A stretch of DNA of 64,000 bases from the NCBI GenBank assembly GCA_965261315.1, contig CBDHDM010000041.1, forward strand, positions 60,383 to 124,382. Reading direction: 5' to 3'. A program made the translations under genes and the position numbers. Shown here piece by piece: positions 18,726 through 27,615 of the stretch (the stretch's first letter is position 1; every line of letters begins with the position of its first letter). The notes below the pieces were generated by a model. The model made no database searches. It saw only the letters and a list, made by a program, of their open reading frames with translations, and was not told the origin of the DNA. Origin of the DNA: Endozoicomonas sp965261315 (GTDB lineage Bacteria > Pseudomonadota > Gammaproteobacteria > Pseudomonadales > Endozoicomonadaceae).

Positions 18726-19969
18726 GATACCGTCTCCTCAAGATGCCCCTCAAAATATCCTTGCCAGAAGTTTGGACAAATTTCAGGTCGGGAAAATCCT
18801 TCAGGCATCGAGAAGGTTTCATCACCCGCTGGACGAATATTATCGTCCTGCAACAATCGAATAACTTCATCTGAAAGGTTGGGCGCAAGCGCCAGCTTGG
18901 TAGGCCAGGTCACAATACCATTGGCGACCGGCTGACAAAATGCGGCATCCGGGCGCAGCAAACGGTTCTGTTTGGGCTCTGCACGGTTGACCCGTAGTGT
19001 GTCCCACTCTGCCTGATCCAGGTCCACCCAGGGCAGTAACGCCCTCATCTCTTTTTTCGCCGTTGCAATCAACGCTTCAGCAGACTGTTTGACCCCATCT
19101 TCAGCAATGCCACCACCGAGATACCATACCCACTTCCCATCGGAATCCGGGTGACTGGTCACAGTAATTCTTGGCAGAGGTGTTGTACCGAGACAGTGGG
19201 CATAGATAGGCTCAGGGTGCTTATGACGCACCATCACCATCTGCAGTGGTCGTACCTGCATCTTCGGGTCTTTAACACCCCATGTATTTAAAAGCGCCTC
19301 AGTTCCCTCACCCGCTGCCAGTACATAGCGGCGGGCTTTCAGCAGAACACTCTCACCACTCGCTTCTGTCAGCTCAATGGAGTCTATATTTCCCTGGCTA
19401 TCCTTATTGAGCCTGGCATTACCCTGCTCACTCCAGTCCACTTTCACCGTTTTATCTTCCAGCCCCTGGACCAGAGCCTGAGTCACCGTAGCGATATCCA
19501 GAACAATTTCATTGAGCTGATAAACTTTCCCACGAAACCCTTCATGTTTGAATATGGCAGGAAACCTGTCTTTCGATAAGGTATCCACACGACCACGTAA
19601 GGCTTTGCTGGCAAAGAATGATGTCATTCTTGAACCAATATCCCCGGGCGACCAGAGATAATGATATTCAGACAATATTCTGGCTTGACGCAGGTCCGGG
19701 TCAGCAACATCGCCTTCCCCTGCAAGCGCATTGCGCCACCGGTCTGGCATCCCCGCAATCGCCTGGGAGGCATTGGTCAGCTGACCGGTCAGGGTGTATT
19801 TGGTTCCGCCATGCACAATGCCCTGAGACTTGATGGTCTGACCACCACCCAGAGAGTCCTGTTCCAGCAGCACCGCTCGATAGCCAAGGGTATTTAAAGT
19901 ACGAAATAACCAGAGGCCGGCAATACCGCCGCCAATTACCACCACATCGGTTTCAATAGTTTGTGCCAT
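18722..19969 (-). CDS. FAD-dependent oxidoreductase (DAO family)
   Basis: A 415-residue flavoprotein with an N-terminal dinucleotide-binding motif (VVVIGGGIAGLWLFRTLNTL) ending in the acidic residue that binds ribose (VLLEQDSLGGGQT). IKSQGIVHGGTKYTL resembles the glycerol-3-phosphate dehydrogenase or DadA flavin-contact segment. ARRYVLAAGEGTEALL is the second FAD motif. It oxidises an amine, hydroxyacid or polyol in related enzymes; the substrate here is unknown. It leads a cluster with the aldo/keto reductase (4-bp overlap) and the isochorismatase-fold protein, which suggests one small-molecule pathway. Confidence 0.88.
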   Translation of the reverse strand: MAQTIETDVVVIGGGIAGLWLFRTLNTLGYRAVLLEQDSLGGGQTIKSQGIVHGGTKYTLTGQLTNASQAIAGMPDRWRNALAGEGDVADPDLRQARILSEYHYLWSPGDIGSRMTSFFASKALRGRVDTLSKDRFPAIFKHEGFRGKVYQLNEIVLDIATVTQALVQGLEDKTVKVDWSEQGNARLNKDSQGNIDSIELTEASGESVLLKARRYVLAAGEGTEALLNTWGVKDPKMQVRPLQMVMVRHKHPEPIYAHCLGTTPLPRITVTSHPDSDGKWVWYLGGGIAEDGVKQSAEALIATAKKEMRALLPWVDLDQAEWDTLRVNRAEPKQNRLLRPDAAFCQPVANGIVTWPTKLALAPNLSDEVIRLLQDDNIRPAGDETFSMPEGFSRPEICPNFWQGYFEGHLEETVS

Positions 19970-19975
19970 TGGGAG

Positions 19976-20530
19976 TCAACGCCCATAATTACCTGAAATG
20001 CAGGGAATTATACGGCTGATAAGCTGCATAGCTACCACCCTCACATTTTTTTTCAAATTTTGTTTGGCTAGTGGGGATTCTACTCCCGCTTGAAAGAACT
20101 CATCTGCTCTCAATTGATCCAGAGTTCTCAATTTGTTGGCTTCGTCAATCAAGTGGCTCACAACAGACCTGGTCTCTGCTATGGATTCTGCATTCCGCAC
20201 ATTACTTTTAATCACTGTCAGCTGATATTTGATGACTTCCAGTTTCTGAAGCTCCTGATACTCTCCGCGTATAATCGGGGAAGGATCGCCAGAATAGTCA
20301 TCTTCAGAAACATTGCCCGATTACACTCCTCCATTGTGCCTGTTTATCATGCTGACAACCTCCTGCATGGAAGAAATCCCTCGATGAGTCAGAGGTTGTA
20401 CGTTTTGCCCACTTTGCAGAAGAGCTTGTGTTATTCCATTGCTGGCGCTCTGGTCTTCTTTTTGGCCACTGGCGTGAAGACCTACAGGTACACGAATACT
20501 TTGACACGGGGATAAACCAGTAGAGTTCAT
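19976..20530 (-). pseudogene. Hypothetical gene with one in-frame TAA (184 codons)
   Basis: A good ribosome site (GGAGAGGAG) precedes ATG 20530. The frame reads MNSTGLSPCQSIRVPVG onward to HNGGV, then TAA at 20321-20323, and continues in the same frame for another 114 codons (SGNVSEDDYSGDPSPIIRGE and on) to a stop at 19976-19978. The second part is helical and charged like a normal protein. Either one nonsense mutation has split a gene, or the stop is read through, or it is a sequence error. No family recognised. It ends 6 bp before the FAD oxidoreductase start, so it probably led that operon. Confidence 0.6.
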
Positions 20531-20660
20531 TGAGAAATCTCCTCTCCTTGAGCAGTGAACACATTCACGTCCTGGTTGTACTGCTCACAAACAGAATGTA
20601 TATAAACAAACTTTCGGCTCCCCCCATTAAGATTAATAATCCAGATAGGTTTCAACCACA

Positions 20661-21332
20661 GTGGTTATAGACACAAACACATCATTCTGCACCTCCTGGA
20701 GTGGCGGTAAAGATGCCTGCTTTGCACTCTGGCAATCCATCCAGAAGGGGCTTACCCCAACCTGTCTGCTGACCATGCTGAAAGCCGATAAAGACCAGAC
20801 CAGTGCCCATGGCCTGAATCGAGATGTGCTTGAAGCCCAGGCTGAGTGTATGCAGCTCCCCATCGTTTTTGGGAAGGCAAACTTCGGCGAATATGAGGCG
20901 GGTTTAAAAGCGGCACTTCAGGACGTTAAAAATACCTTCAATACTTTTCAGCTGACGTTTGGTGATATCGACCTGCAGGCCCACCGGGACTGGTATGAAA
21001 AGATTCTGATCGATACCGGGGTGACGCCTCATTTCCCTCTCTGGCATTACACGAGAGAGCAGCTACTGAAAGATATGTTTTCTAACGGTTTTGAAACCAT
21101 GATTGTCAGTCTGAAGGCCGACAAGCTGGATCGACGTCTGCTGGGTAACATTCTCACTCCAGACATTGCCGGGCAGATTCAAGAACAAGGCGTCTGCCCT
21201 ACCGGTGAAGATGGCGAATTCCATACCCTGGTGATCAATGCGCCGCACTTTCATAAACGTCTTACGGTAGAAACGCGAAGTATCATCGAAGATGAGTGGG
21301 GGTATACCCAATTAGAGATTGCCCCCGCCTGA
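20661..21332 (+). CDS. DUF71 / diphthine--ammonia ligase-like ATP pyrophosphatase
   Basis: A 223-residue PP-loop ATP pyrophosphatase. The N-terminus has the ATP loop SWSGGKDACFALW. FPLWHYTREQLLKDMFSNGF and CPTGEDGEFHTLVINAP are the conserved later motifs of the MJ0570/Dph6 family. In archaea and eukaryotes the family amidates diphthine; bacterial members act elsewhere, with some linked to B12 salvage or other amidations. The start is uncertain: GTG 20661 is used, and no ATG fits. It is convergent with the CNNM-like gene. Its position before a B12-related region may be coincidence. Confidence 0.85.
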   Translation: MVIDTNTSFCTSWSGGKDACFALWQSIQKGLTPTCLLTMLKADKDQTSAHGLNRDVLEAQAECMQLPIVFGKANFGEYEAGLKAALQDVKNTFNTFQLTFGDIDLQAHRDWYEKILIDTGVTPHFPLWHYTREQLLKDMFSNGFETMIVSLKADKLDRRLLGNILTPDIAGQIQEQGVCPTGEDGEFHTLVINAPHFHKRLTVETRSIIEDEWGYTQLEIAPA

Positions 21333-21341
21333 TACAAGCAT

Positions 21342-22340
21342 TCAGCGAAGTAAGGCTCGATAAAGCTTTTTAGCGGTCACAACCCGCGTCTGTTCTACTG
21401 TCTCCCCCAAAAGCAGAATAATAGAGGCTCGGGTTTCATGGAGCTCTGTCATTGCTTCATGCAAAGAGGTTTCCGGGGTAAGGCTGATGGTTTTTCTCAT
21501 TAGCACACCCACAGACATATCTGCTTCACTGTTCACCAGACAACGAGCCAGGTGGCGATAAAGCACAATGCCTACTGGCTGATTATCTTTAAGCACAACA
21601 TAGCGCTTGCAGGGATACAAACGCAGCGTTTCCTCTATAGAAGCCACTGTCGCTTCTGAAGAAAGACAAACTGCTGGAATCGAGTGCTCAACCAGCTCCG
21701 CTAAAATTTTCTGATGGGAACTCAACGCAGCTTCAACCAGTTTCCGCTGGGGTTTTCCAATAACCCCCCGCTTATTGTAATGCTTGATAATGCTTCGTAA
21801 ATCATCGCTGCTACGGGCTTCTTCTGTATAGCGTGGAAGGATCCGTGTCCAGAACAGCGCAAGCAGTAATACATACTTTGTCAGCTGGTAAATCAGTCGA
21901 ATAAGCGGTGACCACTGAACCACCACCTTCTCAGCAATTTGCACGGCCAGCAGCTTGGGCAACACCTTGGCAAACACCAACATGCAATAGGCAAGCAGTG
22001 CCGTAAAAACAGCCAACCACAGATCATTAAACTCTTTCGCTGCCAACGCACCAAGCAACGTGCTCCCGGAAATACTGACCAGTGTACTCAACAAAACGAT
22101 GGCGGAGAGATGCTCCCGCTTCTTCTTAAAAACCATCTGAATGGAATCCTGATTACGCGGTTTCCTGTATAAAATAGTCACCAGTTTCAGCTCATCAATA
22201 GACACCACTGAAGACTCAAGAAGGGATAAAAAAGCGGTAATCGCAACGATAAAGCACGCAAAAAATACAACCAGTAGCATCCATACCTCCAGAAAAACAG
22301 CTTTAAGCAGGAGAATCATAGAAGCGTTAACAGCTCTCAT
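21342..22340 (-). CDS. CNNM/CorB-like membrane protein (DUF21 plus CBS pair)
   Basis: A 332-residue integral membrane protein. The DUF21 domain spans about residues 15-170 with four hydrophobic segments (VWMLLVVFFACFIVAITAFL first), and AFLSLLESSVVSIDE is the family's polar motif in the first helix. A cytoplasmic CBS-pair region follows (about 195-330). Relatives (CorB, YfjD, CNNM) act in Mg2+/Co2+ efflux or resistance. It is shorter than CorB (about 420) and lacks the C-terminal CorC_HlyC domain. It is convergent with the DUF71 gene, with 9 bp between the stops. Confidence 0.85.
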   Translation of the reverse strand: MRAVNASMILLLKAVFLEVWMLLVVFFACFIVAITAFLSLLESSVVSIDELKLVTILYRKPRNQDSIQMVFKKKREHLSAIVLLSTLVSISGSTLLGALAAKEFNDLWLAVFTALLAYCMLVFAKVLPKLLAVQIAEKVVVQWSPLIRLIYQLTKYVLLLALFWTRILPRYTEEARSSDDLRSIIKHYNKRGVIGKPQRKLVEAALSSHQKILAELVEHSIPAVCLSSEATVASIEETLRLYPCKRYVVLKDNQPVGIVLYRHLARCLVNSEADMSVGVLMRKTISLTPETSLHEAMTELHETRASIILLLGETVEQTRVVTAKKLYRALLR

Positions 22341-22439
22341 TCTGACCCGCTAACATGAAAACAGAAACCCTGCAATCCTTTGTTTTCGACTATTTTTCTT
22401 CTTTATTTACCGTACGCCTCAATCTTTACTCAATCAAAA

Positions 22440-22461
22440 ATATTATTCGAATATTATTCGA
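22440..22461. repeat. Tandem 11-bp direct repeat upstream of the TetR regulator
   Basis: ATATTATTCGA occurs twice head to tail (22440-22450, 22451-22461), about 60 bp before the TetR start. The junction creates a TATTCGAATA palindrome. It could be the operator for the regulator, but nothing tests that. Confidence 0.4.
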
Positions 22462-22521
22462 CTGATATTCAAGCATGATTTATCCTTCTACTCACTGCCC
22501 TCAAATCTCTGGTTATCCATC

Positions 22522-23238
22522 ATGTCTGCATCTGAGAAACGGACACAAAGAGAAGCTGCCATCATTCAATCCACTCTGACCCTTCTTCAGGAAAAGGGCT
22601 TTTTGGATCTGAAGATGTCGGAGGTTGCCAAACACGCTCAATTTTCCATGGGAACCGTGTATTCACACTTCTCAAGTAAAGAGGATCTGCTTCTTGGCTG
22701 CGCCAACCATATTTCGAAAACCATTGCATCTGTTTTTGGTCAGGTGATTCATAGCCCCTCTCCTCCGATGGAACGTCTGCTCATCCTGAATATGGCGATC
22801 TGGTTGTGTGATGCCCAACAACCTCACCACTATTTTCTTCGCCAGCTGGCCATGACTCCCGACATCTGGCAACGCGCATCCGCAGAACGGGCCCGGGCAC
22901 TGAACGACATCTATCAAACAATTAGTCAGCTTGTTGAGTCACTCATCATTGAGCTCATGACTGAAAACCCATCGATCACAGAAGAAAATAAAGAAGATGC
23001 CCTGACCGACATCCTTATGGGGATCTGGAGTTTAGGTGAAGGCTTATTCCAGATCAGCGTGTCCGGTTTTGGACTGAAACAGCCCTCCTTGCAAAAAGAC
23101 AACGGATTCGGACTGCTGACCACCAACCTTGCCAAATACCTGCAGGGCTGGGGCTGGCAGGAACCCTTCTCTGTATCAACGATTGCAAACAGCAAAATCA
23201 AGGCTGAACAAACGGTTGCCAGATTTACAGATCAGTAA
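22522..23238 (+). CDS. TetR/AcrR-family transcriptional regulator
   Basis: A 238-residue regulator. The N-terminal helix-turn-helix is clear (KMSEVAKHAQFSMGTVYSHFSSKEDLLLGC). The C-terminal ligand-binding domain is all helical. It sits just upstream of, and codirectional with, an MFP-RND pump pair, the classic arrangement for a local repressor of an efflux system. A strong hairpin with a T-run lies between them (23265-23306), so the pump genes probably have their own start or depend on antitermination. Confidence 0.93.
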   Translation: MSASEKRTQREAAIIQSTLTLLQEKGFLDLKMSEVAKHAQFSMGTVYSHFSSKEDLLLGCANHISKTIASVFGQVIHSPSPPMERLLILNMAIWLCDAQQPHHYFLRQLAMTPDIWQRASAERARALNDIYQTISQLVESLIIELMTENPSITEENKEDALTDILMGIWSLGEGLFQISVSGFGLKQPSLQKDNGFGLLTTNLAKYLQGWGWQEPFSVSTIANSKIKAEQTVARFTDQ

Positions 23239-23264
23239 AACCTGCCAGAGTTTATTTATTCCAA

Positions 23265-23306
23265 GCACTCTTTAAACATCAAGACAACGATGTAAAGAGT
23301 GCTTTT
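23265..23306 (+). terminator. Rho-independent terminator after the TetR gene
   Basis: GCACTCTTTA (23265-23274) pairs with TAAAGAGTGC (23293-23302), with a further inner pair ACATC/GATGT, and TTTT follows directly. It lies 27 bp after the tetR stop and about 30 bp before the MFP start, so it could also act as an attenuator. Confidence 0.8.
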
Positions 23307-23333
23307 ATCTTATTAGTTTGGAGCTAAATCAGA

Positions 23334-24437
23334 ATGCACTTTCTTCCATCAACCCGATCATCCATAACAGTGATGATACTCATGTCGTTCAGCCTGCTGA
23401 CAGGTTGTGACCAAGAGCAAACTGAGCATAAAGACGTCATCAGACCAGTAAAACTGTTTGAGGTAAAAGACCCCCAGCAACAACAGTTGCGATACTTTCC
23501 CGGCAAAGTAACGGCGACGGAAGAAGCAGAAATATCCTTCCGTATTCCCGGCCAGATCGACCGGATTGAAGTCAATCAGGGAGATGATGTCATTGAGGGG
23601 CAGGTACTTGCTTATCTCGATGATCGGGATATTCGTAATGAGCTACAGGATCGCCAAGCCAACTATGAACTGGCCAAGATTGAGTTCGAGCGGGCTAACT
23701 CTTTGCTCAAAAAGAAAGTGGTTTCTCAATCCAGTTTTGACACTGCCAGCGCCAAACTGAAATCAGCTGAAGCGGCACTTAAACTCAGCCGGGATAAACT
23801 GGCCTATACGACACTGACAGCCCCCTTCAGTGGCCGGGTCGCCCAGACACTGGCGGAAGCCCACCAGCAAGTTCAGGCTCAACAACCCGTATTGATTCTG
23901 CAGAGCAGTGACCGACTGGACATCAGCATTCAGATTCCGGAAAGCATTGTCTCCCACGTTAACAAGAAAACGGTTAACCATGACTACAAGCCACTGGCCA
24001 CGTTCCCGGGCGCACCAGGAAAAGAGTTCCCGGTCAGCTATAAAGAGCATGCCACCCGGGTGACACCGGGAACCCAGAGTTATGAGGTGATCTTTACCCG
24101 AACAGCACCTGCCAATATGAATATTCTTCCGGGCATGACGGCAACCGTCATTATTGACCTTGCCCAGGTTATCAGTACAGAAGGGCAGCCAGGCTATGTT
24201 CTGGTTCCTATCTCGGCCATTGCCAAAGACGATGCCAACAATAAGACCGTTGTCTGGCGATTTGACCTATCAACCAAACAGGTCCATCCCGTAGAAGTTT
24301 CCGCTGGGCGCATAACCGAAGCGGGTGTACAGATAATGTCCGGTATCAATCCAGGCGATCAAATTGTCACCGCAGGCCTGAGTCAGCTGTTTGATGGCAT
24401 GACCGTAAAACCGCTGCGCAAGGAACGGGGACTGTAA
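23334..24437 (+). CDS. RND efflux membrane-fusion protein (lipoprotein)
   Basis: A 367-residue periplasmic adaptor. The signal peptide ends in the lipobox LLTGC (Cys at about residue 25), so the mature protein is lipid-anchored. The biotinyl-lipoyl region (EEAEISFRIPGQIDRIEVN), a helical hairpin (ELQDRQANYELAKIEFERAN) and the beta-barrel (FSGRVAQTLAEAHQQVQ and later) appear in order. RBS GGAG lies 11 bp before the ATG. The pump gene starts 3 bp after its stop. No outer-membrane channel gene is beside it; tolC at 36924-38312 is the likely partner. Confidence 0.93.
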   Translation: MHFLPSTRSSITVMILMSFSLLTGCDQEQTEHKDVIRPVKLFEVKDPQQQQLRYFPGKVTATEEAEISFRIPGQIDRIEVNQGDDVIEGQVLAYLDDRDIRNELQDRQANYELAKIEFERANSLLKKKVVSQSSFDTASAKLKSAEAALKLSRDKLAYTTLTAPFSGRVAQTLAEAHQQVQAQQPVLILQSSDRLDISIQIPESIVSHVNKKTVNHDYKPLATFPGAPGKEFPVSYKEHATRVTPGTQSYEVIFTRTAPANMNILPGMTATVIIDLAQVISTEGQPGYVLVPISAIAKDDANNKTVVWRFDLSTKQVHPVEVSAGRITEAGVQIMSGINPGDQIVTAGLSQLFDGMTVKPLRKERGL

Positions 24438-24440
24438 GCC

Positions 24441-27400
24441 ATGAATATTGCGGAATACTCTATTTCCCATCGAGTCATCAGCTGGATGTTTGTTGTCATC
24501 CTGCTGGTGGGCGGTGCGGTTTCATTTTTTGGACTTGGCCAGCTGGAGTTTCCTGAATTCACCATTAAGCAGGCCATGGTGATCACCCACTACCCGGGTG
24601 CTTCACCAGAGCAGGTGGAAGAAGAGACGACCCTGCCACTGGAAGAAGCAATACAGCAGCTGGAGTATGTAAAAGTTATCGACTCCATCAGCAGCAATGG
24701 TCGCTCTCAGATCATGGTGGAAATGAAAGAGCAATACCCTTCCAGCCAGTTGCCACAGATATGGGATGAGCTGAGACGAAAGATTAATGATGCCCAGGGC
24801 GGTCTGCCACCTGGTGTTTACCCGTCTGTTGTCGTTGATGATTTTAGCGATGTATTCGGCATGCTGTTCAACATCACCGGCGATGGATATACCTCCCGAG
24901 ATCTGGAAAATTATGCTGACTATCTCAAGCGTGAATTAGTCCTGGTAGACGGCGTTAAAAAAGTATCCATTGCCGGTGCCCGTCAGGAGCAGGTAGTTGT
25001 GGAAATGTCCCAGGCCAAACTGGCCAACCTGGGCATTGACCCCGCCTGGATTTTTTCCCTGATCCAGAATCAGAATGTGGTTTCCAATGCCGGTAATATG
25101 CTGGTTGACGGGCGCTCCATTCGCATTCACCCCACCGGTGAATTCAGGAATGTTCGGGAACTGGAGCAGTTGATCATCAGCCCTCCCGGCAGTACACAAC
25201 TGGTTCGCCTGGGTGATATTGCCTCGGTTCGCCGGAGCTATGATGAAACACCCGACACGCTCTATACCTCTAACAGTCAACCGGCGCTCTCTCTCGGTGT
25301 TTCCTTTGCCTCCGGCGTCAATGTCGTGGATGTCGGCAAACAGGTGCGCAACCGCCTCAGTGAGTTGACCTCAGAACAACCTGTCGGTATTGAACTCACT
25401 ACTGTCTACGATCAGCCAGCTACTGTCTCACAATCAGTCAATGGGTTTCTGGTTAACCTGGCGGAAGCCATCGTTATTGTTATTCTCGTCTTATTGCTGG
25501 CCATGGGTGTTCGTGCCGGTCTGTTAATGGGTGCCGTCTTACTACTGACCATCTCTGGCACCTTTATTGTCATGAAGGTTCTGGGTATAGACCTGGAAAT
25601 GATTTCCCTGGGAGCACTGATCATTGCCCTCGGCATGCTGGTGGATAACGCCATCGTGGTTACTGAGGGTATTCAGGTTGGCCTCCAACGAGGGCAAACC
25701 CGACTGGAGGCCGCAAAGCGGGTCGTCAGCCAGAATCAGTGGCCATTATTGGGCGCGACCGTTATTGCCATTATGGCCTTTGCCCCCATTGGTTTATCCG
25801 ATGATGCCACGGGTGAGTTCTGCCTCTCTCTGTTTCAGGTATTGCTGATTTCCCTGATGTTAAGCTGGATCACCGCCATCACACTGACCCCCTTCTTCTG
25901 CAACATACTGTTCAAAAAATATGAAAAGGCCACAGAGAATCAGGACGCCCTGTCGGTAGACCCTTATCAGGGCGCACTGTTTACCCTTTACAAACAGCTG
26001 TTGAATTTTTGTCTGAAACACCGACCAGTCACTCTGGGACTCACCCTGCTGGCGCTGGTTCTGGCGATTTTAAGTTTTGGCTTTGTGAAGAATGTGTTCT
26101 TTCCTCCTTCTAATACTCCCATCTTTTTCGTTGATTTCTGGATGCCGGAAGGTAGTGATATCAGGGCTACTGAATCAGAAATAGCACGCTTTGAACAGCA
26201 GGTACTTTCCATGCCGGGCGTCAGTAACGTCACCTCCGTTATTGGTATGGGAGCACAACGCTTTATCCTTCCTTATCAGCCTGAAAAGCAGTATACCAGC
26301 TATGGTCAACTGATTATCGAGGCTGAAGACCTGGAGGCGATCAGCACATTGATCCCTCCACTGGAAACCGTACTGAATGAACAGTTCAGTGATGTGGAAC
26401 ACCGTATAAAGCTTATGCAAAACGGCCCGGCGGCACCGGCAGAAATTGAAGCCCGCTTCTATGGAGAAGATCCTGAGGTATTACGCTCACTTGCTGTACA
26501 GGCAATGACGGTGCTTCGAAATGAGCCAACAGCAACCAATATTCGACATGGCTGGCGCAACCAGGTAAGCCTTGTTCGCCCTCACCTTGATGAAGCCAGT
26601 GCCCGTCGCAGCGGTATCTCAAAACAGGCCCTTGATGATGCGCTGCTGGTTAACTTCACAGGGCGTCAGGTGGGTGTCTATCGCGAAGGCAGTCAACTGT
26701 TGCCCTTGATCGTTCGTTCCCCCGAAACAGAACGGCTCAATGCTGACAGTATCACCGACCTGCAGGTATGGAGTGCGGATTACAACAGCTATGTACCCAT
26801 CACTCAGGCAATTTCCAGCTTTGATACCGAGTGGGAAAACCCCCTGATTGTTCGCAGAGATCGCAAGCGGATGCTGTCCGTTATGGCGGACCCTGACCTG
26901 ATGAGTAATGAAACCACCGACAGTGTATTTCGGAAAGTTCGTGCTGGTATTGAAGCCATTCCATTACCAGAGGGCTATACACTGGAATGGGGTGGCGCTT
27001 ATGAGCTCTCCACCGATGCCCAGAACGCAACGTTTGCCTCAATCCCCATGGGGTATCTGGCGATGTTCCTGATCACTGTATTTCTGTTCAATACCATACG
27101 ACAGCCATTAGCCATCTGGTGCACCGTTCCCCTGGCACTGATTGGTGTTGTTACCGGCTTATTAGTGCTCAATACACCGTTCAGCTTTATGGGGCTGCTG
27201 GGACTGCTGAGTCTGTCAGGCATGTTGATCAAAAATGGTATTGTACTGGTAGAACAGATCAAACTGGAATTGGAAGAAGGCTGGGAAGAGCATGAGGCAA
27301 TATTTCACGCGTCCGTCAGTCGCCTTCGCCCGGTATGCATGGCTGCACTGACCACCATGCTGGGTATGATTCCTTTACTGTTTGATGCCTTTTTCAAATC

Positions 27401-27533
27401 CATGGCTGTAACCATTATTTTTGGCCTGGGGTTTGCCACCATACTGACCCTGGTTGTACTGCCGGTGATCTATTCACTGCTGTACAAGATAAACTTCAAG
27501 GGTTTTGATTACCGCAAGATCGGAAACCATTAA
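24441..27533 (+). CDS. RND efflux transporter, inner-membrane pump
   Basis: A complete 1,030-residue RND permease. TM1 is at residues 10-30 (VISWMFVVILLVGGAVSFFG). There are two large periplasmic loops and TM2-6 and TM8-12 bundles. ALGMLVDNAIVVTEGIQVGL in TM4 has the proton-relay Asp, and SLSGMLIKNGIVLVEQIKLE is the matching repeat in the second half. Closest in style to the MexF/AcrB-like group often annotated multidrug efflux. It forms an operon with the MFP gene. A near-perfect 16-bp hairpin follows the stop. It stands in contrast to the dead RND pair at 4463-9868. Confidence 0.95.
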   Translation: MNIAEYSISHRVISWMFVVILLVGGAVSFFGLGQLEFPEFTIKQAMVITHYPGASPEQVEEETTLPLEEAIQQLEYVKVIDSISSNGRSQIMVEMKEQYPSSQLPQIWDELRRKINDAQGGLPPGVYPSVVVDDFSDVFGMLFNITGDGYTSRDLENYADYLKRELVLVDGVKKVSIAGARQEQVVVEMSQAKLANLGIDPAWIFSLIQNQNVVSNAGNMLVDGRSIRIHPTGEFRNVRELEQLIISPPGSTQLVRLGDIASVRRSYDETPDTLYTSNSQPALSLGVSFASGVNVVDVGKQVRNRLSELTSEQPVGIELTTVYDQPATVSQSVNGFLVNLAEAIVIVILVLLLAMGVRAGLLMGAVLLLTISGTFIVMKVLGIDLEMISLGALIIALGMLVDNAIVVTEGIQVGLQRGQTRLEAAKRVVSQNQWPLLGATVIAIMAFAPIGLSDDATGEFCLSLFQVLLISLMLSWITAITLTPFFCNILFKKYEKATENQDALSVDPYQGALFTLYKQLLNFCLKHRPVTLGLTLLALVLAILSFGFVKNVFFPPSNTPIFFVDFWMPEGSDIRATESEIARFEQQVLSMPGVSNVTSVIGMGAQRFILPYQPEKQYTSYGQLIIEAEDLEAISTLIPPLETVLNEQFSDVEHRIKLMQNGPAAPAEIEARFYGEDPEVLRSLAVQAMTVLRNEPTATNIRHGWRNQVSLVRPHLDEASARRSGISKQALDDALLVNFTGRQVGVYREGSQLLPLIVRSPETERLNADSITDLQVWSADYNSYVPITQAISSFDTEWENPLIVRRDRKRMLSVMADPDLMSNETTDSVFRKVRAGIEAIPLPEGYTLEWGGAYELSTDAQNATFASIPMGYLAMFLITVFLFNTIRQPLAIWCTVPLALIGVVTGLLVLNTPFSFMGLLGLLSLSGMLIKNGIVLVEQIKLELEEGWEEHEAIFHASVSRLRPVCMAALTTMLGMIPLLFDAFFKSMAVTIIFGLGFATILTLVVLPVIYSLLYKINFKGFDYRKIGNH

Positions 27534-27545
27534 TACACGTGCCCC

Positions 27546-27584
27546 GAAGGTCGACTCCCCGTTTCCTTCGGGGAGTCGACCTTC
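27546..27584. terminator. 16-bp perfect hairpin between convergent genes
   Basis: The arms 27546-27561 (GAAGGTCGACTCCCCG) and 27569-27584 are perfect inverted copies with a 7-base loop, 13 bp after the RND pump stop and 31 bp before the stop of the opposing gene. Its position suits a bidirectional terminator, although no T-run follows on either side. Confidence 0.6.
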
Positions 27585-27615
27585 AGATTGATGCTGGTTT
27601 CACTGGGAAACCGGC

